Shown in pieces: positions 1 through 6,819 of a stretch of DNA of 8,770 nt. The first letter of the stretch is position 1. Each line of letters starts with the position of its first letter. Under the pieces are notes generated by a model. The model was not told the origin of the DNA, did no database searches, and was given only the letters and a program-made list of their open reading frames with translations. Origin of the DNA: Accumulibacter sp. (GTDB taxonomy: Bacteria; Pseudomonadota; Gammaproteobacteria; Burkholderiales; Rhodocyclaceae). Location: assembly GCA_031284185.1 (NCBI GenBank), contig JAITAJ010000009.1:1-8770 (forward strand). The letters run 5' to 3'. The position numbers and the translations under genes were made by a program.

Positions 1-60
1 CTGTCTTCTGTCTTCTCAAATAACTGTCTTCTGAAACTGTCCCCTATCTTCTGTCCTCTG
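1..60 (+). repeat. Heptanucleotide repeat array, left outer (TGTCYTC)
   Basis: Tandem 7-bp units read TGTCTTC (2-8), TGTCTTC (9-15), TGTCTTC (25-31), TGTCCCC (38-44), TATCTTC (45-51) and TGTCCTC (52-58). They are interrupted by a 9-mer TCAAATAAC (16-24) and a 6-mer TGAAAC (32-37). The array is cut by the window edge. The same units and interruptions recur after the palindrome at 61-145. The + strand is strongly pyrimidine-rich, and I see no coding potential. Confidence 0.9.
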
Positions 61-145
61 GTTTGCGTCGCTGTCGCGCCGGGTGAGGGAGGAAAAACCG
101 AGCGATGGGTTTTTCCATCTTATCCGGCGCGACAGCGCCGCAAAC
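61..145 (+). repeat. 85-bp palindromic element, copy 1
   Basis: The outer arms 61-82 and 124-145 are inverted repeats of 22 bp with one mismatch, containing the core GCTGTCGCGCCGG. A second nested inverted repeat sits inside: GGAAAAACC (91-99) against GGTTTTTCC (108-116), with an 8-nt loop. The element therefore has a two-tier stem-loop structure, like the REP/BIME class of extragenic palindromes. Two further copies lie at the right end of the window. No transposase or RAYT gene is present here. Whether it folds as RNA or DNA, or binds a protein, is not known from the sequence. Confidence 0.9.
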
Positions 146-150
146 TCATC

Positions 151-220
151 TGTCTTCTGTCCTCTCTCTTCTATCCTCTGAAACTGTCCTCTGTCTTCTC
201 AAATAGCTGTCCCCTGAACG
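151..220 (+). repeat. Heptanucleotide repeat array, left inner
   Basis: Units run TGTCTTC, TGTCCTC, TCTCTTC and TATCCTC (151-178), then TGAAAC (179-184), TGTCCTC and TGTCTTC (185-198), the 9-mer TCAAATAGC (199-207), TGTCCCC (208-214) and TGAACG (215-220). The order of heptads, 9-mer and TGAAC end closely matches the reverse complement of the array at 8465-8533. The array stops at an AT-rich leader just upstream of the operon. Confidence 0.9.
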
Positions 221-260
221 ATATTCCGTTTCGGCATTTGCTTTTCAGTTTTTATTATTT
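221..260 (+). promoter_or_regulatory. AT-rich leader, possible operon promoter
   Basis: This is the only clearly AT-rich stretch upstream of the operon. It contains TATTAT at 253-258 as a possible -10 box. The best spaced -35 candidate, TTTCGG at 229-234 with an 18-nt spacer, is a poor match to TTGACA. A promoter here is inferred from position and base composition, not from a strong consensus. No operator palindrome for a known regulator was recognised. Confidence 0.3.
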
Positions 261-266
261 GCCCGG

Positions 267-282
267 CGCCGGAACTCCGGCG
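267..282 (+). other. Small GC hairpin in the leader
   Basis: CGCCGG (267-272) pairs with CCGGCG (277-282) across the tetraloop AACT, about 105 bases before the first start codon. No T-run follows, so it is not a convincing terminator. It may be chance in GC-rich DNA. Confidence 0.3.
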
Positions 283-386
283 ATACTTCCTGTCTTTTGT
301 TCCCGGACCTCTCTCATGCCTCTCAGGAATCTTCCCGCCGCGTCCCGCCATTGGCCGGGGATGCCGGGGCCGGCCCGCGCGAGAGG

Positions 387-1379
387 ATGGGTGTGAACAC
401 TCTGGCGCGTATCCGCGCCACGCTGTGGCGAACCTTCCTCCAGGCCATCCCCACCGTGCTGGGCATCGTCATTCTGGTCTTCCTGCTGCTGCAACTGGTG
501 CCGGGCGACGCCGCCGACGTTCTCGCCGGCGAATCGGGCGGCATCAGCGAGGAAGGGCTGGCAATACTGCGCAAGAGCTTCGGACTCGATCAGCCGGTCG
601 TCGTCCAACTGCTCTCCTATCTGAACCATCTGGCCCATTTCAGCCTCGGCGACTCGCCCCGCTACAACACCCCGGTGATGAACCTGATCATGTCGCGGCT
701 GCCGGGCACCCTGATCCTGATGCTGCTCTCGCAGATCATCGCCATCGCCGCCGGCGTCGCGCTCGGCGCAGTCATGGCCACCTGGGCCGGCAAGTGGCCG
801 GACCGCCTGCTGTCGCTCGCCGTCCTGCTGCTCTACTCGACGCCGGGATTCTGGATCGGCCTGATGGCGCTGGTCGTGTTCTCGATCTGGTTCGGGTGGC
901 TGCCGAGCGGCGGCGACGTCACCATCGGCGCGGACTTGCGCGGGTGGGCCTACGTCAAGGACTTCACCGCCCACGCGGTACTGCCGGTGACCGCGCTGGC
1001 CGGCTTCTTCGTGGCGATCTACGCGCGTCTGGTACGCGCCGCGATGCTCGAAATATCGCGCCAGGATTTCGTGCGCACCGCCCATGCCAAGGGACTCGCG
1101 CCATTCGTCGTGAGCGCGCGCCACATTCTTCGCTGCGCGCTGTCGCCGCTCATCACCGTCGCCGGTATGCACCTCGGCACCCTGCTCGGCGGCGCGGTGG
1201 TCATCGAGACCGTGTTCAGCTGGCCGGGACTCGGGCGGCTGGCGCTCGAAGCCGTGATGGCCCGCGACTACGCGGTATTGCTCGGCATCCTGCTCCTCTC
1301 CTCGCTGACGGTCATCGTCGCCAACCTGCTGGTCGATCTCTTGCACGCCTGGCTCGACCCGCGCATCAGGACGCGCTGA
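387..1379 (+). CDS. ABC transporter permease, DppB/OppB-like
   Basis: This is an inner-membrane permease subunit of a peptide/nickel-family (Dpp/Opp) importer. The 330-residue product has about six hydrophobic segments, near residues 17-38, 105-132, 141-172, 193-215, 252-280 and 293-320. The first is followed by PGD, as is usual in DppB proteins. The cytoplasmic EAA loop, which docks on the ATPase, starts at E222 (EISRQDFVRTAHAKG) with the conserved Gly at 236. Length and architecture fit the family. The start is uncertain: a purine run GAGAGG (381-386) directly abuts the ATG at 387 but is ideally spaced for the GTG at 393. In-frame upstream sequence from TTG 297 lacks family character and was excluded. 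It is the first gene of the operon, 1 bp before its partner permease. No substrate-binding protein gene accompanies it. The exact substrate cannot be read from the sequence. Confidence 0.9.
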   Translation: MGVNTLARIRATLWRTFLQAIPTVLGIVILVFLLLQLVPGDAADVLAGESGGISEEGLAILRKSFGLDQPVVVQLLSYLNHLAHFSLGDSPRYNTPVMNLIMSRLPGTLILMLLSQIIAIAAGVALGAVMATWAGKWPDRLLSLAVLLLYSTPGFWIGLMALVVFSIWFGWLPSGGDVTIGADLRGWAYVKDFTAHAVLPVTALAGFFVAIYARLVRAAMLEISRQDFVRTAHAKGLAPFVVSARHILRCALSPLITVAGMHLGTLLGGAVVIETVFSWPGLGRLALEAVMARDYAVLLGILLLSSLTVIVANLLVDLLHAWLDPRIRTR

Positions 1380-1380
1380 C

Positions 1381-2280
1381 ATGACTTCCTCCTCCTCGCC
1401 CCTGTCCGATGAGATGAACGCGCCTTACGCGCGTTTCGGCCAGTTTACGCCGCAGATCCGCGCCTTTCTGCGCAATCCGGCGGGCGTCGCGGGGGTGTCG
1501 CTCCTGCTGTTGATGCTGCTGATGGCGCTCACCGCCTCGTTCTTCTACCCCGGCGATCCGCTCGACATGGCCGGCCAGCCGCTCTTGCGGCCCGGCCAGG
1601 ATGCGCATTTTCCCCTGGGCACGGATTCCCTCGGGCGCGACGTCGTCGCCGGGCTGGTGCACGGCTCGCGCGTCTCGCTGCTGATCGGCTTCTCGGCGGT
1701 TTGCGTCAGCCTTCTCATCGGGACGCTGATCGGCACCATCGCCGGCTATTTCGGCGGGCGGCTCGACGATCTCCTGGTGCACCTCACCGAACTCTTCCAG
1801 ACCCTGCCGAATTTCCTGTTCGTCATCGTGCTCGTCACCATCGGGCAGCCGTCGGTCACGCTGATTTCACTGTCGATCGGCGTCGCCTCGTGGCCGACCA
1901 TCGCCCGCCTGGTACGCGCCGAGTTCCGCTCGCTGCGCGAATCCGATTTCGTGATGGCCGCGCGCAGTCTCGGCTACTCCAACGCCCGCATCATCTTCCA
2001 CGAGATTCTGCCCAACGCGCTGCCGCCGATCATCGTCACGACTTCGGTGATGGTGGCCACGGCGATCCTGAACGAATCGGCCCTGTCCTTTCTCGGTCTC
2101 GGCGACCCGAACCGCGTGAGCTGGGGCAGCATGATCGGCGACGGGCGCGAGATGCTGCGCACGGCCTGGTATCTCACCGCGTTTCCCGGCGCGATGATCG
2201 TCATCGCGGTGCTCTCGCTCAATCTGGTCGGCGACGCGCTGAACGATGCCTTGAATCCCCGTCTGCGGAGCGCGTCATGA
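1381..2280 (+). CDS. ABC transporter permease, DppC/OppC-like
   Basis: This is the second inner-membrane permease, expected to pair with the DppB-like protein as a heterodimer. The 299-residue product has a cytoplasmic N-terminus, a first membrane segment near residues 35-56, and the family hallmark GTDSLGRD at 80-87 just before the core transmembrane domain. The EAA loop runs from E181 to G198 and beyond (ARSLGYSNARI). Near the C-terminus is the typical SFLGLG...SWGSM motif. The ATG follows the previous stop by 1 bp, with AGGA at 1368-1371 as a Shine-Dalgarno site. An alternative internal Met lies at residue 12. The stop overlaps the start of the ATPase gene (ATGA), which indicates translational coupling. 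Family assignment is firm; substrate is unknown. Confidence 0.92.
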   Translation: MTSSSSPLSDEMNAPYARFGQFTPQIRAFLRNPAGVAGVSLLLLMLLMALTASFFYPGDPLDMAGQPLLRPGQDAHFPLGTDSLGRDVVAGLVHGSRVSLLIGFSAVCVSLLIGTLIGTIAGYFGGRLDDLLVHLTELFQTLPNFLFVIVLVTIGQPSVTLISLSIGVASWPTIARLVRAEFRSLRESDFVMAARSLGYSNARIIFHEILPNALPPIIVTTSVMVATAILNESALSFLGLGDPNRVSWGSMIGDGREMLRTAWYLTAFPGAMIVIAVLSLNLVGDALNDALNPRLRSAS

Positions 2281-3959
2281 CGCCCTTGCTCGAAATCGGC
2301 GCCCTGAATGTTTCTTTCCCCGGCATCGATGCCGTGCGCGACTTCGATCTTTCCATCCATGCCAAGGAAACCCTGGCGCTGGTCGGCGAATCCGGCTGCG
2401 GAAAGTCGGTCACGGCCTTGTCGCTGATGCGCCTCTTGCCGCCCCAGGCCCGCGTCGAAGGCTCGATTTCCTTCGAGGGCAGGAATCTTCTCGCCCTGCC
2501 GCTCTCCGAGATGCGCGCTCTGCGCGGCGGCGCGATCTCGATGATCTTTCAGGAGCCGATGACTTCCCTGAATCCGGTGCTCTCCATCGGGCGCCAGTTG
2601 AGCGAGGCGCTGCAATGCCACGAGGGTCTGTCGGCGCGGGCGGCGAAAAAACGCGCGATCGAACTCCTCGATCTCGTGAAGATTCCGGAACCGGCGCGGC
2701 GCATCGACGATTTCGCGCACAATCTGTCCGGCGGGCAGCGCCAGCGCGTGATGATCGCCATGGCCGTGGCCTGCCGCCCCCGCCTCCTGATCGCCGATGA
2801 GCCGACGACGGCGCTCGACGTGACGATCCAGGCGCAGATTCTGGAATTGCTCGACCGTCTGCGCCATGAATTCTCGATGAGCCTTCTCTTGATCACGCAC
2901 GATCTCGGCCTCGTCGGCCAATGGGCCGACCGCGTCGCCGTGATGTATGCCGGCAGGAAGGTCGAGGAGGCGCCGACGCGGCGGCTCTTCGAGCACCCGG
3001 CGCATCCCTATTCGCGCGGTCTGCTCGATACTTCGCTGCATCTGGACCGGGAGCTGCATTACCGTTCGGCGCGTCTTCCCGAAATCCGGCGCGAGACCGG
3101 CGAGGACGGCGAAGTCACGTTTACGCTGACCGAGGCTTCGCCGCAACGGATACCGTCGCCGCCCGCGTCCGTCACGCCGATCCTGTCCCTGCGCGACGTT
3201 CGCACCCACTACCCGACGCCGCGCGGGAAACTCGCCGCCGTCGATGGCGTGTCCCTCGACATCCGCCGCGGCCAGACGATCGGGCTGGTCGGCGAATCCG
3301 GCTGCGGCAAGTCGACGCTCTCGAAGACCATCCTGCGTCTGCTGGAACCCTCCGACGGCAGCATCCTGCTCGACGGGCAGGACATCACCCACCTGGCGGA
3401 AAATCAGTTGCGTCCGCTCCGGCGCAAGGCGCAGATGATCTTTCAGGACCCCTTCGGTTCGCTGAACCCGCGCCACTCGATCGAGACCATCCTGGACAGC
3501 GTTCTCTCCGTGCATGGGCTGCAAGGGCGGAGCGAGCGCCACGCGCGCATCGCCGAGGCGATCGATCACGTCGGTTTGACGCGGCAATCGCTGGCCCGCT
3601 ATCCGCACGAATTTTCCGGCGGGCAGCGGCAGCGCATCGGCATCGCCCGCGCGTTGATCCTGAAGCCGTCGCTGGTGATCTGCGACGAGCCGGTTTCGGC
3701 GCTCGACGTGTCGATCCAGGCCCAGATACTCAACCTGCTCGTCGAGCTGAAACGCGATTTCGGCCTCTCCTACCTGTTCATTTCGCACGACCTGTCGGTC
3801 GTGCGCTATATTGCCGATGAAGTTTTCGTCATGCGCGACGGCAAGTTCGTCGAGCACGGGGATCACCGGCGCATCTGGGAATCGCCGCAGCACGACTACA
3901 CGCGCGCGCTGATCGAGGCCGTGCCGACGCGAAAGGCGCCGGAACTGGCCGCGGCCTGA
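2277..3959 (+). CDS. Fused double ATPase of a peptide-family ABC transporter (DppD-DppF-like)
   Basis: This 560-residue protein carries two complete nucleotide-binding domains in one chain and would energise both permeases. Domain 1 has Walker A GESGCGKS (37-44), a Q-loop FQEP, signature LSGGQ (150-154), Walker B LLIADE (170-175) and switch His208. Domain 2 has Walker A GESGCGKS (339-346), FQDP, FSGGQ (446-450), Walker B LVICDE (466-471) and SHD. Both look catalytically competent. Each is followed by a short oligopeptide-type C-terminal segment (HPY at 243-245; HDYTRAL near the end). The linker of about 55 residues lacks the Cys-rich motif found after many DppD/OppD domains. The start is the ATG overlapping the previous stop, with GGAG at 2267-2270. 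The open frame extends upstream to 1701, but that part is out-of-frame shadow of the permease. Single-chain ATPases of this kind are known (YejF, GsiA, DdpF-type fusions). Confidence 0.95.
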   Translation: MTPLLEIGALNVSFPGIDAVRDFDLSIHAKETLALVGESGCGKSVTALSLMRLLPPQARVEGSISFEGRNLLALPLSEMRALRGGAISMIFQEPMTSLNPVLSIGRQLSEALQCHEGLSARAAKKRAIELLDLVKIPEPARRIDDFAHNLSGGQRQRVMIAMAVACRPRLLIADEPTTALDVTIQAQILELLDRLRHEFSMSLLLITHDLGLVGQWADRVAVMYAGRKVEEAPTRRLFEHPAHPYSRGLLDTSLHLDRELHYRSARLPEIRRETGEDGEVTFTLTEASPQRIPSPPASVTPILSLRDVRTHYPTPRGKLAAVDGVSLDIRRGQTIGLVGESGCGKSTLSKTILRLLEPSDGSILLDGQDITHLAENQLRPLRRKAQMIFQDPFGSLNPRHSIETILDSVLSVHGLQGRSERHARIAEAIDHVGLTRQSLARYPHEFSGGQRQRIGIARALILKPSLVICDEPVSALDVSIQAQILNLLVELKRDFGLSYLFISHDLSVVRYIADEVFVMRDGKFVEHGDHRRIWESPQHDYTRALIEAVPTRKAPELAAA

Positions 3960-3982
3960 TTCTTTGTCTCACATCCACATCG

Positions 3983-3990
3983 AAGGGGGA
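3983..3990 (+). promoter_or_regulatory. Strong Shine-Dalgarno for the DHDPS-family gene
   Basis: The purine-rich run AAGGGGGA ends 6 nt before the ATG at 3997. It decides that start over the in-frame TTG at 3964, which would add 11 residues without family similarity. It lies in the 37-bp gap after the ATPase, the largest gap within the operon. Confidence 0.7.
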
Positions 3991-3996
3991 AAAAAT

Positions 3997-4914
3997 ATGC
4001 CCAAGCAGAAAATCGAAGGATCGTTCGTCGCGCTGATCACGCCGTTCAACGCCGACGGCAGCGTCGACTACGAAGCGTTCCGCGCTCTGCTCGGATTTCA
4101 GGAGGACAATGGTTCCTCGGCGGTGCTGATCATGGGTTCGACCGGGGAAGTGTCGATGCTCTCGCCGGAAGAGCGCAGGGAGATCATCGTCCGCACGGCC
4201 AAATTCAAGACTGGCAGGCTGAAACTCTTCTACGGCTGCACCGGCAACAACACCGAGAGCACCATCGATTACGTCCGGTTCGCCCAGGAAAACGGCGCCG
4301 ACGGCGCCATCCTCGCCGCGCCCGCCTACATCTGCGGCAGCGAGGCGGACATCGAACGCTACTTCCTGGAAATCGCCGACGCCACCGCCCTGCCGCTCGG
4401 CATCTACAACAATCCGCCGCGCGTCAAGACCGACCTGCACTGGACCAACCTGCTGCGCATCTTCAAGCATCCGAACTACGTCATCCACAAGGAATCGACC
4501 ACGCGCGTCGGTCAGGTCGCGCAAGTCATCGCCGGCCGCCCCGACGTTTCCATCATGTGCTGCGATTCGCCGAACCTCGGTCTCGTCGTCCCGACCATGA
4601 GCCTCGGCGGGCACGGCACGGCCAACATGACCGGCAATCTCGCGCCCGCCGAACTCGCCGCGATCTCCAGGCCCTGGCGCGAGGCGGGCGACGACGCGCG
4701 TTTCCGCGAGGCTTACCTGCATCTCCTGCCGCTCTTGCACTACACCTATTCCGTGATCAATCCGGTCGCCGTCAAATCGCTGATGAAGGCCGTCGGCCTG
4801 CCCGCCGGCAGTCTGCGCCGCCCCTTGCGCGATCTCGAAGGCGAGGCGCTGGCGTCCGGCGTGCGCATCGTCCGGGAACTGGGGCTGGCGCAAAAATACG
4901 GCTTCAAAGTCTGA
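3997..4914 (+). CDS. DHDPS/NAL-family class I aldolase or deaminase
   Basis: This is a 305-residue TIM-barrel lyase of the dihydrodipicolinate synthase/N-acetylneuraminate lyase family. Landmarks are GSTGE (47-51), Tyr137 within YNNPPR, and the Schiff-base Lys165 in VIHKES. The Tyr-Lys spacing of 28 equals that of E. coli DapA (Tyr133/Lys161). Arg142 matches DapA Arg138, which holds the substrate carboxylate, so a 2-oxo or imino acid substrate is likely. The Tyr in APAY fits the position of DapA Tyr107. These residues predict Schiff-base chemistry but do not name the substrate. The neighbouring three-subunit dehydrogenase suggests a pyrroline-4-hydroxy-2-carboxylate deaminase-like role, as in hydroxyproline catabolism; this is inference. 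A true lysine-pathway DapA or a sialic acid lyase is less likely in this operon. The stop overlaps the SDR start as TGATG. Confidence 0.88.
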   Translation: MPKQKIEGSFVALITPFNADGSVDYEAFRALLGFQEDNGSSAVLIMGSTGEVSMLSPEERREIIVRTAKFKTGRLKLFYGCTGNNTESTIDYVRFAQENGADGAILAAPAYICGSEADIERYFLEIADATALPLGIYNNPPRVKTDLHWTNLLRIFKHPNYVIHKESTTRVGQVAQVIAGRPDVSIMCCDSPNLGLVVPTMSLGGHGTANMTGNLAPAELAAISRPWREAGDDARFREAYLHLLPLLHYTYSVINPVAVKSLMKAVGLPAGSLRRPLRDLEGEALASGVRIVRELGLAQKYGFKV

Positions 4915-5693
4915 TGGAGCTTGGCATCGCCGGCAGGACGGCGCTCGTCTGGGGCGGCAGCCGCGGCCTGGGCAAGGCCGCCGCCCTGCAACTGGCCCGC
5001 GAGGGCGCGCGCGTCCACATCGCGGCGCGTAACGCGCAAACGCTGACGGCGGCGGCGGATGAAATTCTTGCCGCGACCGGCCAAGCGGTCGGTACCGTGT
5101 CCGCCGATCTCACGACGGCGGCGGGACGGGAGGCCGCCCTGGCGCTCTGCCCGGAACCGGACATCCTGATCAACAACGCCGACGGGCCGGTTCCCGGCGA
5201 TTTCCGTCACTGGTCGCGCGAGGATTGGATCGCCGCGCTGGACGCCATGATGCTCGGCCCGATCGAGATGATCCGGCGAACGGTCGACGGCATGGCCGAA
5301 CGCGGCTTTGGCCGCGTCATCAACATCAGTTCGCGCAGCGTGAAGATCGCGCAGGCCGAGCTGGGCCTGTCGAACGGCGCCCGCGCCGGGCTGGTCGGTT
5401 TCGTCGCCGGCCTCGCGCGCGCGTTCGTGAGTCGCAACGTGACGATCAACAATCTGCTCCCCGGCATTTTCGACACCGACGGCCAGCGCCGCCACGTCCA
5501 GGCGCTCGCCGACCGGACGGGACGCGCCTTCGAGGAAATCTGGCGGGAACGCGCCGAAGCGAGTCCCGCGCGCCGTTACGGCCGGCCCGAAGAGTTCGGC
5601 GCCTGTTGCGCCTTTCTGTGCTCGGCGCGGGCCGCTTACATCACCGGGCAGAATCTGCTGATCGATGGCGGTAGTTCTCCCGGCGCCTTCTGA
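4914..5693 (+). CDS. SDR-fold protein with degenerate catalytic tetrad
   Basis: The 259-residue protein has the length and Rossmann fold features of a classical short-chain dehydrogenase/reductase. It has a glycine motif GGSRGLG near residues 14-20, an NNA segment (INNADGP), Ser140 at the catalytic Ser position, and a C-terminal ITGQNLLIDGG motif. The catalytic Tyr-x-x-x-Lys is absent: the aligned positions are Ser153 and Arg157 (LSNGARAGL). The usual Asn of helix alpha-E also appears replaced by Met (LDAMMLG). The Ser140 to 153 spacing of 13 supports this alignment. From memory, a BKR-like SDR subgroup with imperfect tetrads has this look, so this is probably a lineage trait and not decay. 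Translation seems coupled to the upstream gene through TGATG, as no good Shine-Dalgarno is visible. Its role between the lyase and the dehydrogenase genes is unknown. Confidence 0.88.
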   Translation: MELGIAGRTALVWGGSRGLGKAAALQLAREGARVHIAARNAQTLTAAADEILAATGQAVGTVSADLTTAAGREAALALCPEPDILINNADGPVPGDFRHWSREDWIAALDAMMLGPIEMIRRTVDGMAERGFGRVINISSRSVKIAQAELGLSNGARAGLVGFVAGLARAFVSRNVTINNLLPGIFDTDGQRRHVQALADRTGRAFEEIWRERAEASPARRYGRPEEFGACCAFLCSARAAYITGQNLLIDGGSSPGAF

Positions 5694-5700
5694 TCCGAAA

Positions 5701-6819
5701 ATGGCGCGGCATTTCGATGTCATCGTGGCCGGCGGCGGACTGGTCGGCCTGTCGATCGCCTGCGGACTGACGCGGGAAGGGCTGCGCGTGGCCGTCTGCG
5801 ACGAGGGCGAGCACGGCTTTTGCGCCTCGCGCGGGAATTTCGGGCTGATCTGGGTGCAAGGCAAGGGCGCCGATTCTCCGGCCTACGCGAATCTGACGGC
5901 GCATTCCGCGCGGCTCTGGCCCGCCTTCGCCGAACGCTTGCGCGGCGCGAGCGGCATCGATCCGGCGCTGGCGCAGCCGGGCGGCTTCAGTCTTTATCTC
6001 GACACCGGCGAGCTGGCGGCCAAGGCGGCGCTCATGAACAGGATCGAGGCGCGCGCGCCCGATTTTCGCCATGAGACGCTCGACGCCGAGGGCGTCCGCC
6101 GCCATTTTCCGGACGTCGGTCCCGAGGTCGTCGGCGCCATTCACACGCCGCACGACGGCCACGTCAATCCGCTGAAGACCCTGCGCGCGCTGCTCATCGC
6201 CTTCCAGGCGCAAGGCGGCGTCTACCTGCCGCGCCATCACGTGGCAAACGTCGAAACCGGCGCCGGGGTCTTCACCTTGTCCACCGCCGGAGGCTCCCTG
6301 GAATGCGGCCGTTTCGTGCTGGCCGCCGGTCTCGGCAACGCCCGGCTCGCCCCGCTGGTCGGCCTGCGGGCGCCCGTCGCGCCGGTTCGCGGGCAGATCA
6401 TGATCACCGAACGGCTGCCGCCCTTCCTGCCCTATCCGACCTCCCTGATCCGGCAAACGGATGAGGGAACGGTACAGATCGGCGAATCGCAGGAACCGGA
6501 AGCCGGCTTCGACGACGGCACGCGCCCCGACGTTCTGGCCGGCATGGCGCGGCGGGCGATCCGCCTGTTTCCCCGCTTGCGCCCGGCGCGCGTCGTGCGC
6601 GCCTGGGGCGCCCTGCGCATCATGACGCCGGACGCGCTGCCGCTCTACGAGGAATCGCGGAGCCATCCGGGCGCCTTCGTCGCCAGTTGTCACAGCGGCG
6701 TGACGCTGGCCGCCGCGCATCACGGGATCATCGCGCCGTGGATCGCGGGGAAAGGCGGTCCCGGTCTTGCGGAGGATTTTCATGCCGAGCGCTTCACCTT
6801 TCAAACGTCTGCCGACTGA
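5701..6819 (+). CDS. FAD-dependent oxidoreductase, DadA/HcnC-like (dehydrogenase beta-type subunit)
   Basis: This 372-residue protein belongs to the D-amino acid oxidase (DAO) superfamily. The FAD-binding motif GGGLVG (11-16) follows the first beta strand, with the acidic residue at its end near 34-35. RGNFGLIWVQGKG lies near residues 42-56, and the C-terminal region has TPDALPLYEE and CHSGVTLAAAHH. These resemble the small FAD subunits of opine oxidase, D-hydroxyproline dehydrogenase and HcnC. It would oxidise a D-amino or imino acid and pass electrons to the Fe-S partners encoded next. The start is uncertain: ATG 5701 puts the dinucleotide motif at the usual distance from the N-terminus, while ATG 5665 would overlap the SDR gene and add 12 residues. 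Neither has a clear Shine-Dalgarno. The 3' end overlaps the next gene by 38 bases. Confidence 0.9.
   Translation: MARHFDVIVAGGGLVGLSIACGLTREGLRVAVCDEGEHGFCASRGNFGLIWVQGKGADSPAYANLTAHSARLWPAFAERLRGASGIDPALAQPGGFSLYLDTGELAAKAALMNRIEARAPDFRHETLDAEGVRRHFPDVGPEVVGAIHTPHDGHVNPLKTLRALLIAFQAQGGVYLPRHHVANVETGAGVFTLSTAGGSLECGRFVLAAGLGNARLAPLVGLRAPVAPVRGQIMITERLPPFLPYPTSLIRQTDEGTVQIGESQEPEAGFDDGTRPDVLAGMARRAIRLFPRLRPARVVRAWGALRIMTPDALPLYEESRSHPGAFVASCHSGVTLAAAHHGIIAPWIAGKGGPGLAEDFHAERFTFQTSAD
6771..6776 (+). promoter_or_regulatory. Shine-Dalgarno for the [2Fe-2S] subunit gene
   Basis: GGAGGA lies inside the 3' end of the preceding FAD gene, 5 nt before the ATG at 6782. It favours that ATG over the in-frame TTG at 6767, which lies upstream of this site. 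Confidence 0.75.

Noticed and set aside
1..220. CRISPR array
   Set aside because: The units are 7 bp and contiguous, without uniform repeats of 24-40 bp or unique spacers, and no cas gene is present.
291..330. Decayed continuation of the heptad array in the leader (TGTCTTT at 291)
   Set aside because: Only one or two units resemble the consensus and the 7-base period is not convincing.
255..1382. 375-codon open frame on the - strand over the first permease
   Set aside because: The predicted protein is highly charged and of low complexity, typical of an antisense frame in high-GC DNA. The + strand gene shows family motifs and membrane segments.
1974..3893. Long open frame of 639 codons on the - strand opposite the ATPase gene
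   Set aside because: It is the antisense shadow of a GC-rich gene with clear Walker motifs on the + strand. The translation is low-complexity, rich in Arg, Gln and Asp, with no recognisable motif.
3997..4914. Housekeeping dapA for lysine synthesis
   Set aside because: The catalytic residues fit the whole family, but the coupling with transporter and dehydrogenase genes argues for a catabolic paralogue.
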